Source of the DNA: Polynucleobacter sp. AP-Nino-20-G2
Lineage (GTDB): Bacteria; Pseudomonadota; Gammaproteobacteria; Burkholderiales; Burkholderiaceae
NCBI RefSeq assembly: GCF_018688235.1
Contig: NZ_CP061313.1
Coordinates: 1,905,130-1,969,129 of the forward strand
Direction of reading: 5' to 3'
Length of the DNA: 64,000 nucleotides
Both the position numbers and the translations under genes were made by a program. Shown piece by piece: positions 1 through 10,342 of this stretch; the stretch's first letter is position 1; the number at the start of each line of letters is the position of its first letter. The notes under the pieces were generated by a model, which made no database searches, was not told the origin of the DNA, and saw nothing but the letters and a program-made list of their open reading frames with translations.

Positions 1-1
1 A

Positions 2-757
2 TCTCTTCAAGAAGCGCAACGAGCTAAGATACGGCGCATCCTTGACTCCATTCAAGCAAAACCGAATGACAGATTGCTTGAAGTAGGTTGCGGCTGGGGT
101 GGCTTTATGGAAGAAGCCTTACGCAATGGCAATCAAATTACCGGCCTCACTTTATCGACCGAACAAAAAACTTTTGCAGATATCAGGCTTGAACAGGTAT
201 CAGCAGAAATTGGTAAGCGCGAACAATTTGAAGTGCGCCTTCAAGACTATCGAGATTGTGCCGAGGAGTTTGATGGAATCGCCTCAGTTGAAATGTTTGA
301 GGCAGTGGGAGAGAATCACTGGGGCGAATACTTCCAAACCATTGCCAAGCGTCTTAAGGCGGGCGGACGAGCCTGCATTCAAACTATCATTATTGCGGAA
401 GAATTATTTGACCGTTATCGCCAAAGCACGGACTTTATCCAGCAGTATGTTTTCCCAGGAGGGATGCTGCCATCGCCCTCGAAATTTAAAGCGGCGGCGG
501 CAAGCGCTGGCCTTGAGGTGGAGGCAGAATTTGCTTTTGGTACTGATTATGCAAAGACTCTTTGCCTTTGGCGTGACAGCTTTAATCAAAAGCTGGAAGA
601 CATCTATCGCCTAGGCTTTGATGAGGCCTTTGTCCGCCTCTGGAATTTCTATCTCATGTATTGTGCTGCTGGGTTTTCCGAGAAATCCATTGATGTGGTG
701 CAATTCACCTTAAAACATCAATCACCAAAACGATCTAGCGATCAACTAAGCTCATGA
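2..757 (+). CDS. Cyclopropane-fatty-acyl-phospholipid synthase family methyltransferase (5' truncated)
   Basis: The reading frame is open from the first codon of the window, so the N-terminal part lies outside; about 251 residues remain. It begins with SLQEAQRAKI and the SAM-binding motif I, LEVGCGWGG, which are characteristic of the CFA synthase family. Family members transfer a methyl(ene) group from SAM to unsaturated acyl chains of membrane phospholipids. The downstream SDR gene overlaps by 4 bases (ATGA), so the two are probably translated together. In related bacteria such methyltransferases often sit with DUF1365 and amine-oxidase genes, but that side is not visible here. The exact product (cyclopropane, methylated or furan-type fatty acid) cannot be decided. 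Confidence 0.85.
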   Translation, partial: SLQEAQRAKIRRILDSIQAKPNDRLLEVGCGWGGFMEEALRNGNQITGLTLSTEQKTFADIRLEQVSAEIGKREQFEVRLQDYRDCAEEFDGIASVEMFEAVGENHWGEYFQTIAKRLKAGGRACIQTIIIAEELFDRYRQSTDFIQQYVFPGGMLPSPSKFKAAAASAGLEVEAEFAFGTDYAKTLCLWRDSFNQKLEDIYRLGFDEAFVRLWNFYLMYCAAGFSEKSIDVVQFTLKHQSPKRSSDQLSS

Positions 758-1530
758 AGCAAAAAGGGATTGAGAGTTACCAAGGTAAGCGCATTTGGGT
801 GATCGGCGCCTCTAGCGGCATTGGTGAGGCCTGCGCAAAATCGCTATTAAAGGCAGGTGCAAGAGTAGCCCTCTCCAGCCGTCGCGCCGAGCGCTTAGAT
901 GCATTGGCACATTCAGCCCCCAATTCCAATAGCCTTGTACTTCCGCTGGATATTACCCACGTAGAGCAGCTAGATAGCGCATATGGCAAGATTGTAGAAA
1001 GTTGGGGTGGCATGGATCTACTGCTCTTTGTCTCAGGCGTATACACCCCGCTACGAGCAGATGAGTTTGACTTCAATGTGGCGTACAAAACGATCGATGC
1101 CAACCTCCTCGGACCGATGCGCGCCGTCTCTATCGTTTTACCTGAGATGATTAAAAATCATTCGGGCCACATTGCAATTGTTGGAAGCGTTGCTGGTTAC
1201 AGTGGTCTACCAAAGGCATTGGCTTATGGACCCAGTAAAGCCGGCATTATCAATTTCTGCGAAACCTTGTACTACGATCTGCTTCCGCAAGGAGTTAGCG
1301 TGCACATGATTTCACCTGGATTTGTGGCAACGGAAGCTACGGCGCAAAATGATTTTGAAATGCCGGCACTCATTACAGCCGATGAGGCAGCGACTGAGAT
1401 TCTAGATGGGATTCAGAAAGGGAAATTTGATATTCATTTCCCGAAACAGTTTTCAGGATTCTTAAAATTTCTCAGAATCCTGCCCTACCCGCTTTACTTC
1501 TGGATTGTGCGTCGCTTCGTTAAGATCTAA
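754..1530 (+). CDS. SDR family NAD(P)-dependent oxidoreductase
   Basis: A 258-residue classical short-chain dehydrogenase/reductase. The cofactor-binding motif GASSGIGEA lies near residues 18-26, and the catalytic YxxxK (YGPSK) near residue 157 with an upstream Ser in GSVAGYSG. The C-terminus ends in an unusually hydrophobic, basic tail (ILPYPLYFWIVRRFVKI), suggesting membrane association. Its start overlaps the end of the CFA-synthase-like gene, pointing to a lipid-related substrate. The substrate itself is not predictable. It converges with dsbA, leaving only 7 bases between the stop codons. Confidence 0.85.
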   Translation: MKQKGIESYQGKRIWVIGASSGIGEACAKSLLKAGARVALSSRRAERLDALAHSAPNSNSLVLPLDITHVEQLDSAYGKIVESWGGMDLLLFVSGVYTPLRADEFDFNVAYKTIDANLLGPMRAVSIVLPEMIKNHSGHIAIVGSVAGYSGLPKALAYGPSKAGIINFCETLYYDLLPQGVSVHMISPGFVATEATAQNDFEMPALITADEAATEILDGIQKGKFDIHFPKQFSGFLKFLRILPYPLYFWIVRRFVKI

Positions 1531-1537
1531 AGCGAGA

Positions 1538-2194
1538 TTATTTGTATTTGTCCTTGCGGATTTTTTGCTCTAGATAATCCATCACCAAAATTGCCTTGGC
1601 TTTGGTGCCCGCAATCGATGGTGAAGTCACATAACGACCTTGCATCACAATGGTTGGCACACCATCAATGCGATAGGCATCGGCCAACTGTCTTGCTGCA
1701 CGAGCCTTGGAAACTACCGCAAACGAACGATAAGTAGCTAAGAAGCTATTACGGTCAATACCTTGAGAGGCAACCCAATCGGCAATCTCATTTTCAGTCA
1801 TGAGGCGCTTATTCTCTTTATGCATGGCATACATCACTTTTTCATTCAGGGCATCACCCTTGCCCATGGCTTCAAGAGCGTAAAACAACTGGCTGTGCGG
1901 CAAAAAGTCATCGCGGAACGCCACTGGAACCCTACGGAACACCACATCTTTAGGTTGGCGCTTTACCCACGCACTGAGCTCAGGCTCAAAGTCATAACAA
2001 TGTGGGCAGCCATACCAAAAGAACTCAATGACCTCGACCTTGCCTTTGGTATCAACAGGTTGCGCAACCGGAAGAATGCGGTAATCAAAGCCCTCTTCAA
2101 TCTTTGGACTCTGGGCGCTTACGACACCTGAAATAGAAACTGCAACACATAAGGCTGCAACTGAAAGTAGCGCTCTTTTGGATAATGAAATCAT
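1538..2194 (-). CDS. dsbA: Thiol:disulfide interchange protein DsbA
   Basis: A 218-residue periplasmic thiol oxidase that introduces disulfide bonds into exported proteins. A Sec signal peptide spans about residues 1-27. The thioredoxin-fold active site C-P-H-C lies at residues 63-66 (YGCPHCYDFEPE), and the cis-Pro loop GVPTIV near residue 179. The family's helical insertion sits between them. Its ATG overlaps the stop of the upstream SPOR gene (ATGA), so the order argS-SPOR-dsbA is probably one transcript. The 10-Cys lipoprotein at 21870-22244 is a plausible kind of client. Confidence 0.93.
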   Translation of the reverse strand: MISLSKRALLSVAALCVAVSISGVVSAQSPKIEEGFDYRILPVAQPVDTKGKVEVIEFFWYGCPHCYDFEPELSAWVKRQPKDVVFRRVPVAFRDDFLPHSQLFYALEAMGKGDALNEKVMYAMHKENKRLMTENEIADWVASQGIDRNSFLATYRSFAVVSKARAARQLADAYRIDGVPTIVMQGRYVTSPSIAGTKAKAILVMDYLEQKIRKDKYK

Positions 2195-2799
2195 GATTTG
2201 CTTGATTTAATAACGGTTGGTTTAATTCCCATGCCATTGAGTTTATCTCGCACGGGATTGCTCTCTTCAACACTGTTGTAGGGTCCAACACGAACTCGCC
2301 ACAAGGTGATGCCCTCGCTACTCACTTCACTCAGTTGGGATTGAATGCCCTGAATAGCCAAATTTGCTTTTTGAGCATCCGCATCAGCCCGTTTATTAAA
2401 CGCGCCTACCTGCAAGAAGTAGATTGCATCCGCCTTAGCCACAGGTGCAGCAGATATCTCCGCAGACTTCTTGCCAGCAGCAAGATCGCCAATCGGATCA
2501 GGGGCAGCAGCAGGCGCAGGAGATTTGCCTTGCAACGGTTTGTTTAAATCCAATGGCTCTGCTGGGGTGGAAGCTTCGCCATCACTTGCTGGCGCAGATT
2601 TAATGGTTAAGGGCAGATTAGGGGCTCTTACACCTGGACGTTCCTGAGGTGTGTTCTTGGACAAGTAAAAGGCAATCACAAACGCAACGCCCAGACCAAC
2701 GCCCAGACCCAATATGAAGCCCAAGATGGTGCCGCCATACTCTGGGCTTGAAGCATCTACCCTTGGAATGAAGCTGGCTTGTTGATTCGTTTTTTTCAT
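2191..2799 (-). CDS. SPOR domain-containing membrane protein (FtsN-like)
   Basis: About 202 residues if translation starts at the ATG at 2799, which has GGGGA a few bases upstream; an in-frame ATG at 2823 is the alternative. A short cytoplasmic N-terminus precedes one membrane helix (GFILGLGVGLGVAFVIAFYL), then a Pro/Ala-rich linker. A C-terminal SPOR domain (YFLQVGAFNKRADADAQKA ... WRVRVGPY) follows. SPOR domains bind denuded glycan strands at the division septum. In betaproteobacteria this protein is usually encoded just after argS, as here. It is likely a divisome or septal peptidoglycan-binding protein; calling it true FtsN would go beyond the sequence. Confidence 0.88.
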   Translation of the reverse strand: MKKTNQQASFIPRVDASSPEYGGTILGFILGLGVGLGVAFVIAFYLSKNTPQERPGVRAPNLPLTIKSAPASDGEASTPAEPLDLNKPLQGKSPAPAAAPDPIGDLAAGKKSAEISAAPVAKADAIYFLQVGAFNKRADADAQKANLAIQGIQSQLSEVSSEGITLWRVRVGPYNSVEESNPVRDKLNGMGIKPTVIKSSKS

Positions 2800-2851
2800 C
2801 GTGTCCCCATCCTTCATTGTCACCGCCTATATGCCACAAAGCATCCGCAAC

Positions 2852-4597
2852 TTACATCTTAGCGGGTGCCGACACTCCCAATACTTTTAAACCATTTTCA
2901 AGCACTTGGCGCGTCGCTGAGAGCAAGGCCAAACGGGCTAATTTTAGGGCTGGATCGTCGACTAGAACGCGATCAGCGTTATAGAAGGTGTGGAAATCCC
3001 CAGCCAAATCGCGCAAGTAAAAAGCTAAAGCGTGTGGCGCCAAGCCTGCTGCTGCATCCGTCAACATCTCTGGATACTCGGCTAAGCGGCGCAATAAATG
3101 ATCTGAAGCTTTGCTTTGCAATAGGGATAAATCCGCCTCTTTAAGATCCGAAGCTTGACCGCCCCATTGACTCAAAATAGAACAAATGCGTGCATGGGCA
3201 TATTGCACATAGAACACGGGGTTTTCATCGTTTTGCTGCAGAGCTAAATCCACATCGAATACAAACTCAGTATCAGCCTTGCGAGAGATCAAGAAGAAAC
3301 GCACCGCATCTCGGCCACGTTGCAACGCTAATTCACGCTCATCAGGAGTCATCTCCGGAGTAACGCCGCCAGACCACTCCACTAAATCACGCACAGTGAC
3401 ATAGGATCCTGCGCGCTTAGAAATTTTTACCTCTTCGCCATGACGCATCACCGTCACCATCTTATGCAAAACATAATCAGGATAGGTTTTAGGAATATCC
3501 CAACCGCGCTTCTGCGCCACGCCCTGTAGGCCTGAGCGCACGCGAGCGATAGTTCCATGGTGATCGCTACCCTGGACGTTAATGACTTTTTCGAAGCCGC
3601 GATTCCACTTGCTGGTGTGATATGCCACATCAGGAACAAAGTAAGTAAAGCTACCATCCGACTTGCGCATGACACGATCTTTATCATCGCCATCATCAGT
3701 TGTCTTGAGCCAAAGCGCGCCCTCAGATTCATAAGTCTTGCCGATACTTTGCAAGTCTTGAACAATTTGCGCAACGCTTCCATCGGTGTACAAAGAAGAT
3801 TCTAAGTAGTAGCAGTCGAACTTCACGCCAAATGTTTTTAAATCAATGTCTTGCTCATTACGCAGATAAGCCACTGCAAACTGACGAATGGCTTCAATTT
3901 TTTCTGCATCCGACAAATCATCGCGATAGCCAGGAGCCGCTTTATAAGCACTCGCAATTTCAGCAATGTATTCACCGTTGTAAGCACTTTCTGGCCAAGT
4001 AGCATCACCTGGTTTCAAGCCATTTAAACGCGCCTGAACAGAAAGCGCCAAATTGGCAATCTGTACACCAGCATCGTTGTAATAAAACTCGCGATGCACT
4101 TTAATACCTTGCGTTGCCAATAAATTGGCCAGAGCATCACCAAGCGCAGCTTGACGACCGTGACCAACATGCAAAGGGCCTGTTGGATTGGCGGAGACAA
4201 ACTCAATCATGGCACTTGCTACAGGCGCAGATCCGGGTTTGAGTTGGCCAAACTGAGCGCCGGCCGATAAGACCTCCTGAACTACAGTTGTTTTAGCGGC
4301 ATTGCTCAAGCGGAAATTCATAAATCCTGGGCCGGCGATTTCGCAAGCAGCGATCAAATCTCCGTAACCAGGCTGCTGCTGCAAACGCTCAACTAGCGCC
4401 TGAGCCAGCTCTCGAGGATTGAGCTTCCAAGCTTTAGAAAGCTGGAGGGCGATATTGCAGGCGACATCGCCATGGTCAACAGCCTTTGGACGCTCCAAGC
4501 GAGGCTGCGGCGCCTCTCCCAAACCACGCTCTTGCGCCAAACCCTGCAAGGCGGCACCGAGCATCTCAATTAAACGATTTTTATTAGTTAACAACAT
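2852..4597 (-). CDS. argS: Arginyl-tRNA synthetase
   Basis: A 581-residue class I aminoacyl-tRNA synthetase that charges tRNA-Arg. The class I HIGH signature appears as LHVGHGRQ in the [11 protein letters not shown] context near residue 142, and the KMSKS counterpart as KISKRAG near residue 390. The N-terminal Add-1-type domain and the C-terminal DALR anticodon-binding domain ([12 protein letters not shown] ... HTFYN) are intact, and the length is normal. It heads a minus-strand run with the SPOR protein and dsbA. It is divergent from the DUF1840 gene, with 35 bases between starts. Confidence 0.97.
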   Translation of the reverse strand: MLLTNKNRLIEMLGAALQGLAQERGLGEAPQPRLERPKAVDHGDVACNIALQLSKAWKLNPRELAQALVERLQQQPGYGDLIAACEIAGPGFMNFRLSNAAKTTVVQEVLSAGAQFGQLKPGSAPVASAMIEFVSANPTGPLHVGHGRQAALGDALANLLATQGIKVHREFYYNDAGVQIANLALSVQARLNGLKPGDATWPESAYNGEYIAEIASAYKAAPGYRDDLSDAEKIEAIRQFAVAYLRNEQDIDLKTFGVKFDCYYLESSLYTDGSVAQIVQDLQSIGKTYESEGALWLKTTDDGDDKDRVMRKSDGSFTYFVPDVAYHTSKWNRGFEKVINVQGSDHHGTIARVRSGLQGVAQKRGWDIPKTYPDYVLHKMVTVMRHGEEVKISKRAGSYVTVRDLVEWSGGVTPEMTPDERELALQRGRDAVRFFLISRKADTEFVFDVDLALQQNDENPVFYVQYAHARICSILSQWGGQASDLKEADLSLLQSKASDHLLRRLAEYPEMLTDAAAGLAPHALAFYLRDLAGDFHTFYNADRVLVDDPALKLARLALLSATRQVLENGLKVLGVSAPAKM

Positions 4598-4632
4598 AGA
4601 TAAGTGAGTTTATCAGGTGGTAAGCTATCGAA

Positions 4633-4950
4633 ATGATCTATCAATTTCGCTCAAAAGCGGGTCCTGACGTCATCATGCTGGCCGATCTGACCCAACGGAT
4701 CTTTGATATTTTGGGGCGCCCATTAGAGCCCAGGGGGATTTTGACGATTGAGCAACTGCCAAGCCTAATCACCGCCCTAGAAACCGCTATTTTGAAAGAC
4801 CTCGAAGAGCGAGCAAAAAGCAATGAAGCTGGCCAAGAAAATACTGAAAAGCCGAAATTAGCCGATAGATTGGGGCAACGCGCCTATCCTTTTCTAGAGC
4901 TCATGAAACAGGCCAAAGCCAAAGATGAGCCAGTGATGTGGGGCGTTTAA
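4633..4950 (+). CDS. DUF1840 domain-containing protein
   Basis: A 105-residue soluble protein starting MIYQFRSKAGPDVIML. This is the typical opening of DUF1840, a small family seen mainly in betaproteobacteria. The middle is acidic and Glu-rich, and the C-terminal half carries AYPFLELMKQAKAKDEPVMWGV, the conserved end of the family. There is no signal peptide or membrane helix. Function is unknown. It lies alone between argS and metH, divergent from the former and convergent with the latter. Confidence 0.85.
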   Translation: MIYQFRSKAGPDVIMLADLTQRIFDILGRPLEPRGILTIEQLPSLITALETAILKDLEERAKSNEAGQENTEKPKLADRLGQRAYPFLELMKQAKAKDEPVMWGV

Positions 4951-4983
4951 CGCTACCTACCCCACCCCACAAGGCAACCCTAC

Positions 4984-7737
4984 CTAATCAATCGAGCTCG
5001 CCAACTGCCGGCGCACATCCTCGATTGACTCTCCACGACGCTGCGCAAGGTCTTCTAATTGATCAGCTGAAACTTTGCCAACATTGAAGTACCGTGCATC
5101 TGGATGGGCCAAATAAAAACCGCTCACACTAGATGCAGGATTCATCGCCATGGATTCCGTTAAGGTCATGCCAATATCCTCAGACCCAATGACGCGCAAT
5201 AAGTCCTTCTTCACTTCATGCGCAGGACAAGCAGGGTAACCAGGCGCAGGGCGAATACCACGGTACTCCTCATTAATCATCTGATCATTGGTCAGAATCT
5301 CATCAGTGGCATAGCCCCATAAATCTGTACGCACACGGTGGTGCATGAGCTCTGCAAATGCTTCGGCTAAACGATCCGCTAAAGATTGCAGCATGATCGC
5401 GCTGTAGTCATCATTCTTAGCGCGGAACTCAGCAGCCTTTTTCTCAACACCATGGCCCGTAGTGACTGCAAAGCAACCCAGGTAATCAGCAACGCCAGAA
5501 TCTTTTGGGGCGACATAATCAGCTAGGCAACGATTCGGACGGCGTACACCATCCACTACTGGACGCTCCGCTTGCTGACGCAAGTTATGCCAAACAAAGA
5601 GCGGGTGCTCGCGCGCTTCATCACTGTATAAAACAATGTCATCACCAATAGTATTGGCAGGATAAAAAGCAACAACCGCATCGGCCTGTAGCCACTGACC
5701 CTTAATTAATTTGTCGAGCAGTACCTGAGCATCGCCAAATACTTTACGAGCCTCAACACCAACCACTTCGTCATCCAAGATTGCTGGAAACTTACCAGCC
5801 AAATCCCAAGTTTGGAAAAAAGGAGTCCAGTCAATGTACTTAGCGATATCACTTAAAGCGAAATTTTTAAAGACGCGGCGCCCAATAAATTTTGGCCTCT
5901 CGGGGACGTAAGATGCCCAATCAATCAACTCGCGATTTTTACGTGCCGCCTCCAATGAAATCGTTGGCGTTGCTTTCTTATTCGCATGTTGCTCTCGAAT
6001 ACGCGCATAGTCATCACGTAATTCTTGGATGAATTTCTTCGCACTCTCATCGGAGAGTAGGCTAGAAGCCACGGATACAGAACGTGAAGCGTCTGGCACA
6101 TAGACTACAGGACCGTCATAGTGTGGCGCGATTTTGACAGCAGTATGAACACGTGAAGTGGTTGCGCCACCAATCATCAATGGAATCTGGCGTTCACGGA
6201 AGTAATCATCGCGTTGCATCTCTTGGGCAACATAAGTCATTTCTTCGAGTGACGGAGTGATCAAACCAGAAAGGCCAACAATATCTGCCTTCTCTTCCTT
6301 GGCGCGTTTTAGGATTTCCGCACAAGGAACCATCACACCCATATTAGCTACTTCAAAGTTATTACACTGCAAGACTACAGTCACAATATTTTTACCAATA
6401 TCGTGGACGTCGCCCTTCACAGTAGCCATCACAATCTTGCCCTTAGCTTTCGCCTCGCCACCCGCGGCAATATGTAAGCGCTTCTCTTCCTCAATATACG
6501 GAATCAAGATTGCCACCGCTTGTTTCATCACACGCGCGCTTTTCACTACTTGCGGCAAGAACATCTTTCCGGCGCCGAATAGATCGCCGACGACATTCAT
6601 ACCATCCATGAGTGGGCCCTCAATCACTTCAATCGGCCTACCGCCTGCGCCCATAATTTGCGCACGCAACTCTTCAGTATCTTCTTCAATGAAAGTAGTA
6701 ATGCCGTGCACCAATGCATGGGTTAAGCGCTCACGTACAGGGCCCTCACGCCACGCCAGATTCTCAACCTGTTTTGCGCCACCACCCTTAAATTGATCAG
6801 CAATATCCAGCAAGCGCTCGGTGGGAGTTTTACCTTCTTTTTCTTTGAAGCGATTCAGGACAACGTCCTCAACGCGCTCACGCAACTCGGGATCTAGATC
6901 AGCATAGACACCAAGCTGGCCAGCATTAACGATACCCATGTCCATGCCGGCTTGAACAGCGTGATACAGAAATACTGTGTGAATAGCTTCGCGCACGCGA
7001 TCATTACCGCGGAAGGAGAAGCTCACATTGGATACGCCACCGCTTACTTTTGCGCCGGGAAGATTTTCTTTAATCCAACGAGTAGCATTAATGAAGTCAA
7101 CCGCATAGTTGTCGTGCTCTTCAATACCAGTCGCAATGGCAAAGATGTTGGGATCAAAAATAATGTCTTCCGCAGGGAAGCCGATTTCATTCACGAGAAT
7201 GTCATAGCAACGCTGACAAATTTCTGTCTTACGTTTAAAAGTATCGGCTTGACCTACCTCATCAAATGCCATCACTACAGAGGCAGCACCATAACGACGA
7301 ATTAATCGCGCCTGCTTTCTGAATGGCTCTTCGCCCTCTTTTAAAGAAATCGAATTAACAATTGGCTTACCCTGAATACATTTCAGGCCTGCTTCAATGA
7401 CGCTCCACTTGGAAGAATCAATCATGATTGGTACGCGAGCGATATCTGGCTCTGAAGCAATCAGATTCAAGAAGCGCGTCATGGCAGCTTCGGAATCCAA
7501 CATGGCTTCGTCCATATTGATGTCGATAACCTGCGCGCCATTCTCAACCTGCTGCCTTGCTACCGCAAGAGCTTCATCAAATTGATTATTGAGAATCATG
7601 CGAGCGAACGCTTTTGATCCAGTAACGTTAGTACGCTCACCGATATTTACAAAACCGACATCAGGAGTGACGTTAAAAGGCTCTAAGCCAGAAAGCTTCA
7701 TAGCTGGCATAATTTTGGAATTCTTCGCGTTACTCAT
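4984..7737 (-). CDS. metH: Cobalamin-dependent methionine synthase, pterin/B12/activation part
   Basis: A 917-residue protein equal to the C-terminal two thirds of E. coli MetH. Domains in order: pterin (methyl-THF) binding ([15 protein letters not shown] at the N-terminus); the cobalamin cap and B12-binding domain with D-x-H-x-x-G (DVHDIGKN, near residue 440; its His is the cobalt ligand); and the SAM-dependent reactivation domain ([12 protein letters not shown]). The homocysteine-binding module is encoded separately just upstream, and the two genes overlap by 4 bases. The pair together performs homocysteine + methyl-THF to methionine. The homocysteine/B12 split is known in Burkholderiales, so it is not a frameshift artefact. 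Confidence 0.95.
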   Translation of the reverse strand: MSNAKNSKIMPAMKLSGLEPFNVTPDVGFVNIGERTNVTGSKAFARMILNNQFDEALAVARQQVENGAQVIDINMDEAMLDSEAAMTRFLNLIASEPDIARVPIMIDSSKWSVIEAGLKCIQGKPIVNSISLKEGEEPFRKQARLIRRYGAASVVMAFDEVGQADTFKRKTEICQRCYDILVNEIGFPAEDIIFDPNIFAIATGIEEHDNYAVDFINATRWIKENLPGAKVSGGVSNVSFSFRGNDRVREAIHTVFLYHAVQAGMDMGIVNAGQLGVYADLDPELRERVEDVVLNRFKEKEGKTPTERLLDIADQFKGGGAKQVENLAWREGPVRERLTHALVHGITTFIEEDTEELRAQIMGAGGRPIEVIEGPLMDGMNVVGDLFGAGKMFLPQVVKSARVMKQAVAILIPYIEEEKRLHIAAGGEAKAKGKIVMATVKGDVHDIGKNIVTVVLQCNNFEVANMGVMVPCAEILKRAKEEKADIVGLSGLITPSLEEMTYVAQEMQRDDYFRERQIPLMIGGATTSRVHTAVKIAPHYDGPVVYVPDASRSVSVASSLLSDESAKKFIQELRDDYARIREQHANKKATPTISLEAARKNRELIDWASYVPERPKFIGRRVFKNFALSDIAKYIDWTPFFQTWDLAGKFPAILDDEVVGVEARKVFGDAQVLLDKLIKGQWLQADAVVAFYPANTIGDDIVLYSDEAREHPLFVWHNLRQQAERPVVDGVRRPNRCLADYVAPKDSGVADYLGCFAVTTGHGVEKKAAEFRAKNDDYSAIMLQSLADRLAEAFAELMHHRVRTDLWGYATDEILTNDQMINEEYRGIRPAPGYPACPAHEVKKDLLRVIGSEDIGMTLTESMAMNPASSVSGFYLAHPDARYFNVGKVSADQLEDLAQRRGESIEDVRRQLASSID

Positions 7738-8798
7738 GCTGACACCTCGGCGCTCTCACGGTAGAAGGCGCGTGGCTTGCGCTTAGCTACTGCATTGGCA
7801 ATCGCACGAATATGGTCGGGAGTAGTTCCACAACAACCGCCCACTAAATTTACGAGTCCGTCTTTTGCGAAACCATCTACCAGACTGGAAGTAATTTCTG
7901 GCGTCTCATCAAAACCAGTGTCGCTCATTGGATTTGGCAAACCAGCATTGGGATAACAAGAAACAGCAGCATCACAAATACGAGCAAGCTCGGCAATGTA
8001 AGGGCGCATCAGTGCGGCACCTAATGCGCAGTTCAAACCAAAAGTCAGTGGCTTAATGTGGCGCAAGCTGTTCCAGAATGCCTCTACAGTTTGACCAGAC
8101 AAAATACGGCCAGATGCATCAGTCACCGTCCCAGAAATCATCACCGGCAAACGTTCACCAGTCTCTTCAAAGAATTCATCTAAGGCAAATAGTGCAGCTT
8201 TAGCATTGAGCGTATCGAAAATGGTCTCCACCAAAAACAAATCAACACCACCCTCATAGAGACCTTCAATCTGTTCACGATAAGAGGCGCGTAAGGCATC
8301 AAAAGTAACATTGCGTGCACCTGGATCATTTACATCTGGAGAAATGCTGGCCGTCTTTGGTGTTGGTCCAATTGCGCCCGCTGCAAAACGCGGCTTATCT
8401 GGAGTGCTGTACTTTTCACAAGCAGCTCGAGCCAATTGAGCGGAGATGACATTCATCTCACGCGCCAGGCCAGCCATCTTGTAATCCTCTTGGGCGACAG
8501 AAGTCGCGCCAAAAGTATTGGTTTCAATAATGTCAGCGCCAGCATCGAGATATTGCTCATGAATCTTGCTAATAATGTGAGGCTGGGTTAGCACCAATAA
8601 TTCGTTATTGCCCTTGATATCGCCCGGATGATTAGCAAAGCGTGTATTGGTGGGTAGACCCCGGTAGTCGGCTTCATTGAGCTTGTATTGCTGAATCATG
8701 GTGCCCATAGCGCCATCCAAAATCAGAATACGTTGCTTTAGGAGCTCGGGAAGCGCCTGACCGCGGGTGTAAGGCTGGGATAAACCATTAGATTGCAT
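7734..8798 (-). CDS. Homocysteine S-methyltransferase module of split MetH
   Basis: A 354-residue barrel corresponding to the N-terminal domain of MetH. It shows [11 protein letters not shown] near the start. The zinc-binding cysteines are in GLNCALGA (about residue 258) and [11 protein letters not shown] (about residue 324). It binds and activates homocysteine through zinc and must work with the cobalamin-carrying partner encoded directly downstream (4-base overlap, translational coupling). The ATG lies 77 bases from the divergent phaM start. I searched this short gap for a cobalamin riboswitch and saw none. Confidence 0.93.
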   Translation of the reverse strand: MQSNGLSQPYTRGQALPELLKQRILILDGAMGTMIQQYKLNEADYRGLPTNTRFANHPGDIKGNNELLVLTQPHIISKIHEQYLDAGADIIETNTFGATSVAQEDYKMAGLAREMNVISAQLARAACEKYSTPDKPRFAAGAIGPTPKTASISPDVNDPGARNVTFDALRASYREQIEGLYEGGVDLFLVETIFDTLNAKAALFALDEFFEETGERLPVMISGTVTDASGRILSGQTVEAFWNSLRHIKPLTFGLNCALGAALMRPYIAELARICDAAVSCYPNAGLPNPMSDTGFDETPEITSSLVDGFAKDGLVNLVGGCCGTTPDHIRAIANAVAKRKPRAFYRESAEVSA

Positions 8799-8875
8799 TG
8801 CTTAACCGGGATTAATCTCTAGAATCTCCTATTGTATTGGCAATAAGCCACTTTTATCTAACCCGGAGCCCCCCT

Positions 8876-9322
8876 ATGTTTGGAACTATCCCAGAATTCA
8901 ATCAAAGCCTTGAAATGATGAAAACCATGTGGGGTCAAGGAGCGGCTGGGCAGGCGCCAGGTCAGTTTCCCTTTACAACGGACGCCTCAAAGGCCGCAGG
9001 GGGATTTGGTGCAGCATTTCCAGGTCTTGATACCGACGAACTGGAGAAGCGCATCAAGGATCTGAAGAGTGTTGAAAATTGGCTAAACCTCAATCTCAAT
9101 ATCCTGAAATCCACCATTCAGGGGCTTGAAGTGCAGCATGCCACTATGATGGCTCTCAAATCCTTTGGAGATGCGGTTTCCGCCTCAGCTGCAGCGGCTA
9201 CTGGAACAGGCGAAACGTCTGGGACAAAGGCTGCTAAACCACGCAAAACCGCAACACGCCGTCGTCGCAAAGCTGGCGATTCAACTTTCCTCGACGAAGT
9301 AGGTAATTCAGATGAGCGATAG
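8876..9322 (+). CDS. phaM: PhaM-type polyhydroxyalkanoate granule protein
   Basis: About 148 residues from the ATG at 8876 (GGAG at 8864-8867). An upstream in-frame TTG would add 13 unlikely residues. The N-terminus FGTIPEFNQSLEMMKTMWG and the central LEKRIKDLKSVENWLNLNL match the PhaM family of Burkholderiales. The C-terminus is Ala/Lys/Arg-rich (AAKPRKTATRRRRKAG), the type that binds DNA. PhaM activates PHA synthase PhaC and tethers PHB granules to the nucleoid. Its 3' end overlaps the convergent MBL gene by 89 bases. A terminator for it lies inside that gene. Confidence 0.85.
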   Translation: MFGTIPEFNQSLEMMKTMWGQGAAGQAPGQFPFTTDASKAAGGFGAAFPGLDTDELEKRIKDLKSVENWLNLNLNILKSTIQGLEVQHATMMALKSFGDAVSASAAAATGTGETSGTKAAKPRKTATRRRRKAGDSTFLDEVGNSDER

Positions 9323-10319
9323 CCTCGCCCATGGCGAACGTCATTTGGTGAATATCTAATTCACGCCTAAACAAAACCGGCACTATCTCACGAGCAGTAG
9401 CCGGTTTTTTACATGCCCCAAGGGTATCGGCCAAGCGCTCATCATGATGCGTCTTGAGTTGTTCAATGCGTGGCTTCATTCCCGTAAATGGCTTGCCATG
9501 AGAAGGTAGCACTAGAGTGTCGTCCGGCAAAGGTAAATATCGATCAAGCGAGCTGAGATAGAGCCCTAAAGGATCTGCATCAGGATCAGCATCATAGACG
9601 CTCACGTTAGTAGAAATGCGCGGCAACAACATATCCCCTGAAATTAATACGCCAAGCGCCTTGCAAAATAAAGATGCATGTTCAGGTGCGTGCCCAAATC
9701 CCATGATGACTTGCCACTCATGTCCGCCAATCAAAATCATTTCGCCATCCATGATGCGTCGATATTGGCGCGGCACTCCCGGAACCATATTGCTGTAGTA
9801 ATTAGAACGCGCCCGAATTTTTTCCAAATCTTCTGGCGCGTTTAATCCATGCTTCTGAAAATGATCTGCGGAGCCTCCGCTACCAGCACGCGCACCAATT
9901 GCTGCACCACCCTCTTTATGACTAAGCCACTGCGCAGTCAAATAGTCCGTCATTGAAATCCAGAGAGGTACATTCCACTTTTCACACAACCACTGTGAGA
10001 GTCCCACATGGTCGGGATGCATATGGGTAACGATGACTCGCAATATTGGAAAACCGTCTAATTGTGTAGTAAAGATCTGCTCCCATGCAGCCTTAGTCTC
10101 ATCATTAGCGATGCCACAATCAACAATGGTCCAACCCTCAACACCCTCATACACATCGCGCAAGAGCCATAAATTGATATGGTCCAAGGCGAAAGGTAGA
10201 CGCATCCGCAACCAACGAACCCCAGGCGCAAGCTCAATAGCTGTGCCGACTTCCGGCAAAGTCTCAGCTAAGGGATAATGAATAGGGCTAGCAGCACTGG
10301 ATTGATTTTTGGTATTCAT
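9234..10319 (-). CDS. MBL-fold metallo-hydrolase
   Basis: A 361-residue metallo-beta-lactamase-fold hydrolase. The metal-binding signature THMHPDH lies near residues 95-101, with further metal ligands in GHAPEH and SHGKPF. The C-terminal region (REIVPVLF ... QMTFAMGEAIAHLNYL) is the helical extension found in LACTB2-like or glyoxalase-II-like hydrolases. The substrate is not predictable; acyl-CoA thioester, lactone or glutathione thioester hydrolysis are possibilities. The last 89 bases of the coding region overlap phaM on the other strand, which is long for a convergent pair. Confidence 0.85.
   Translation of the reverse strand: MNTKNQSSAASPIHYPLAETLPEVGTAIELAPGVRWLRMRLPFALDHINLWLLRDVYEGVEGWTIVDCGIANDETKAAWEQIFTTQLDGFPILRVIVTHMHPDHVGLSQWLCEKWNVPLWISMTDYLTAQWLSHKEGGAAIGARAGSGGSADHFQKHGLNAPEDLEKIRARSNYYSNMVPGVPRQYRRIMDGEMILIGGHEWQVIMGFGHAPEHASLFCKALGVLISGDMLLPRISTNVSVYDADPDADPLGLYLSSLDRYLPLPDDTLVLPSHGKPFTGMKPRIEQLKTHHDERLADTLGACKKPATAREIVPVLFRRELDIHQMTFAMGEAIAHLNYLLRRGKLNRQLCDDGVLRFCVV
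9373..9410 (+). terminator. Rho-independent terminator of phaM inside the convergent MBL gene
   Basis: AAAACCGGC at 9373-9381 pairs with GCCGGTTTT at 9400-9408, followed by further T residues to 9410. The 18-base loop can add a small ACT/AGT extension. It stands 50 bases after the phaM stop and lies wholly within the coding region of the opposite-strand MBL hydrolase. Confidence 0.75.
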
Positions 10320-10342
10320 CTATCTTTATCTTTGGGTTTCTA

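Noticed and set aside
8799..8875. Possible cobalamin riboswitch before the methionine synthase genes
   Set aside because: The gap is only 77 bases and lacks a B12-box-like element; there is room only for promoters.
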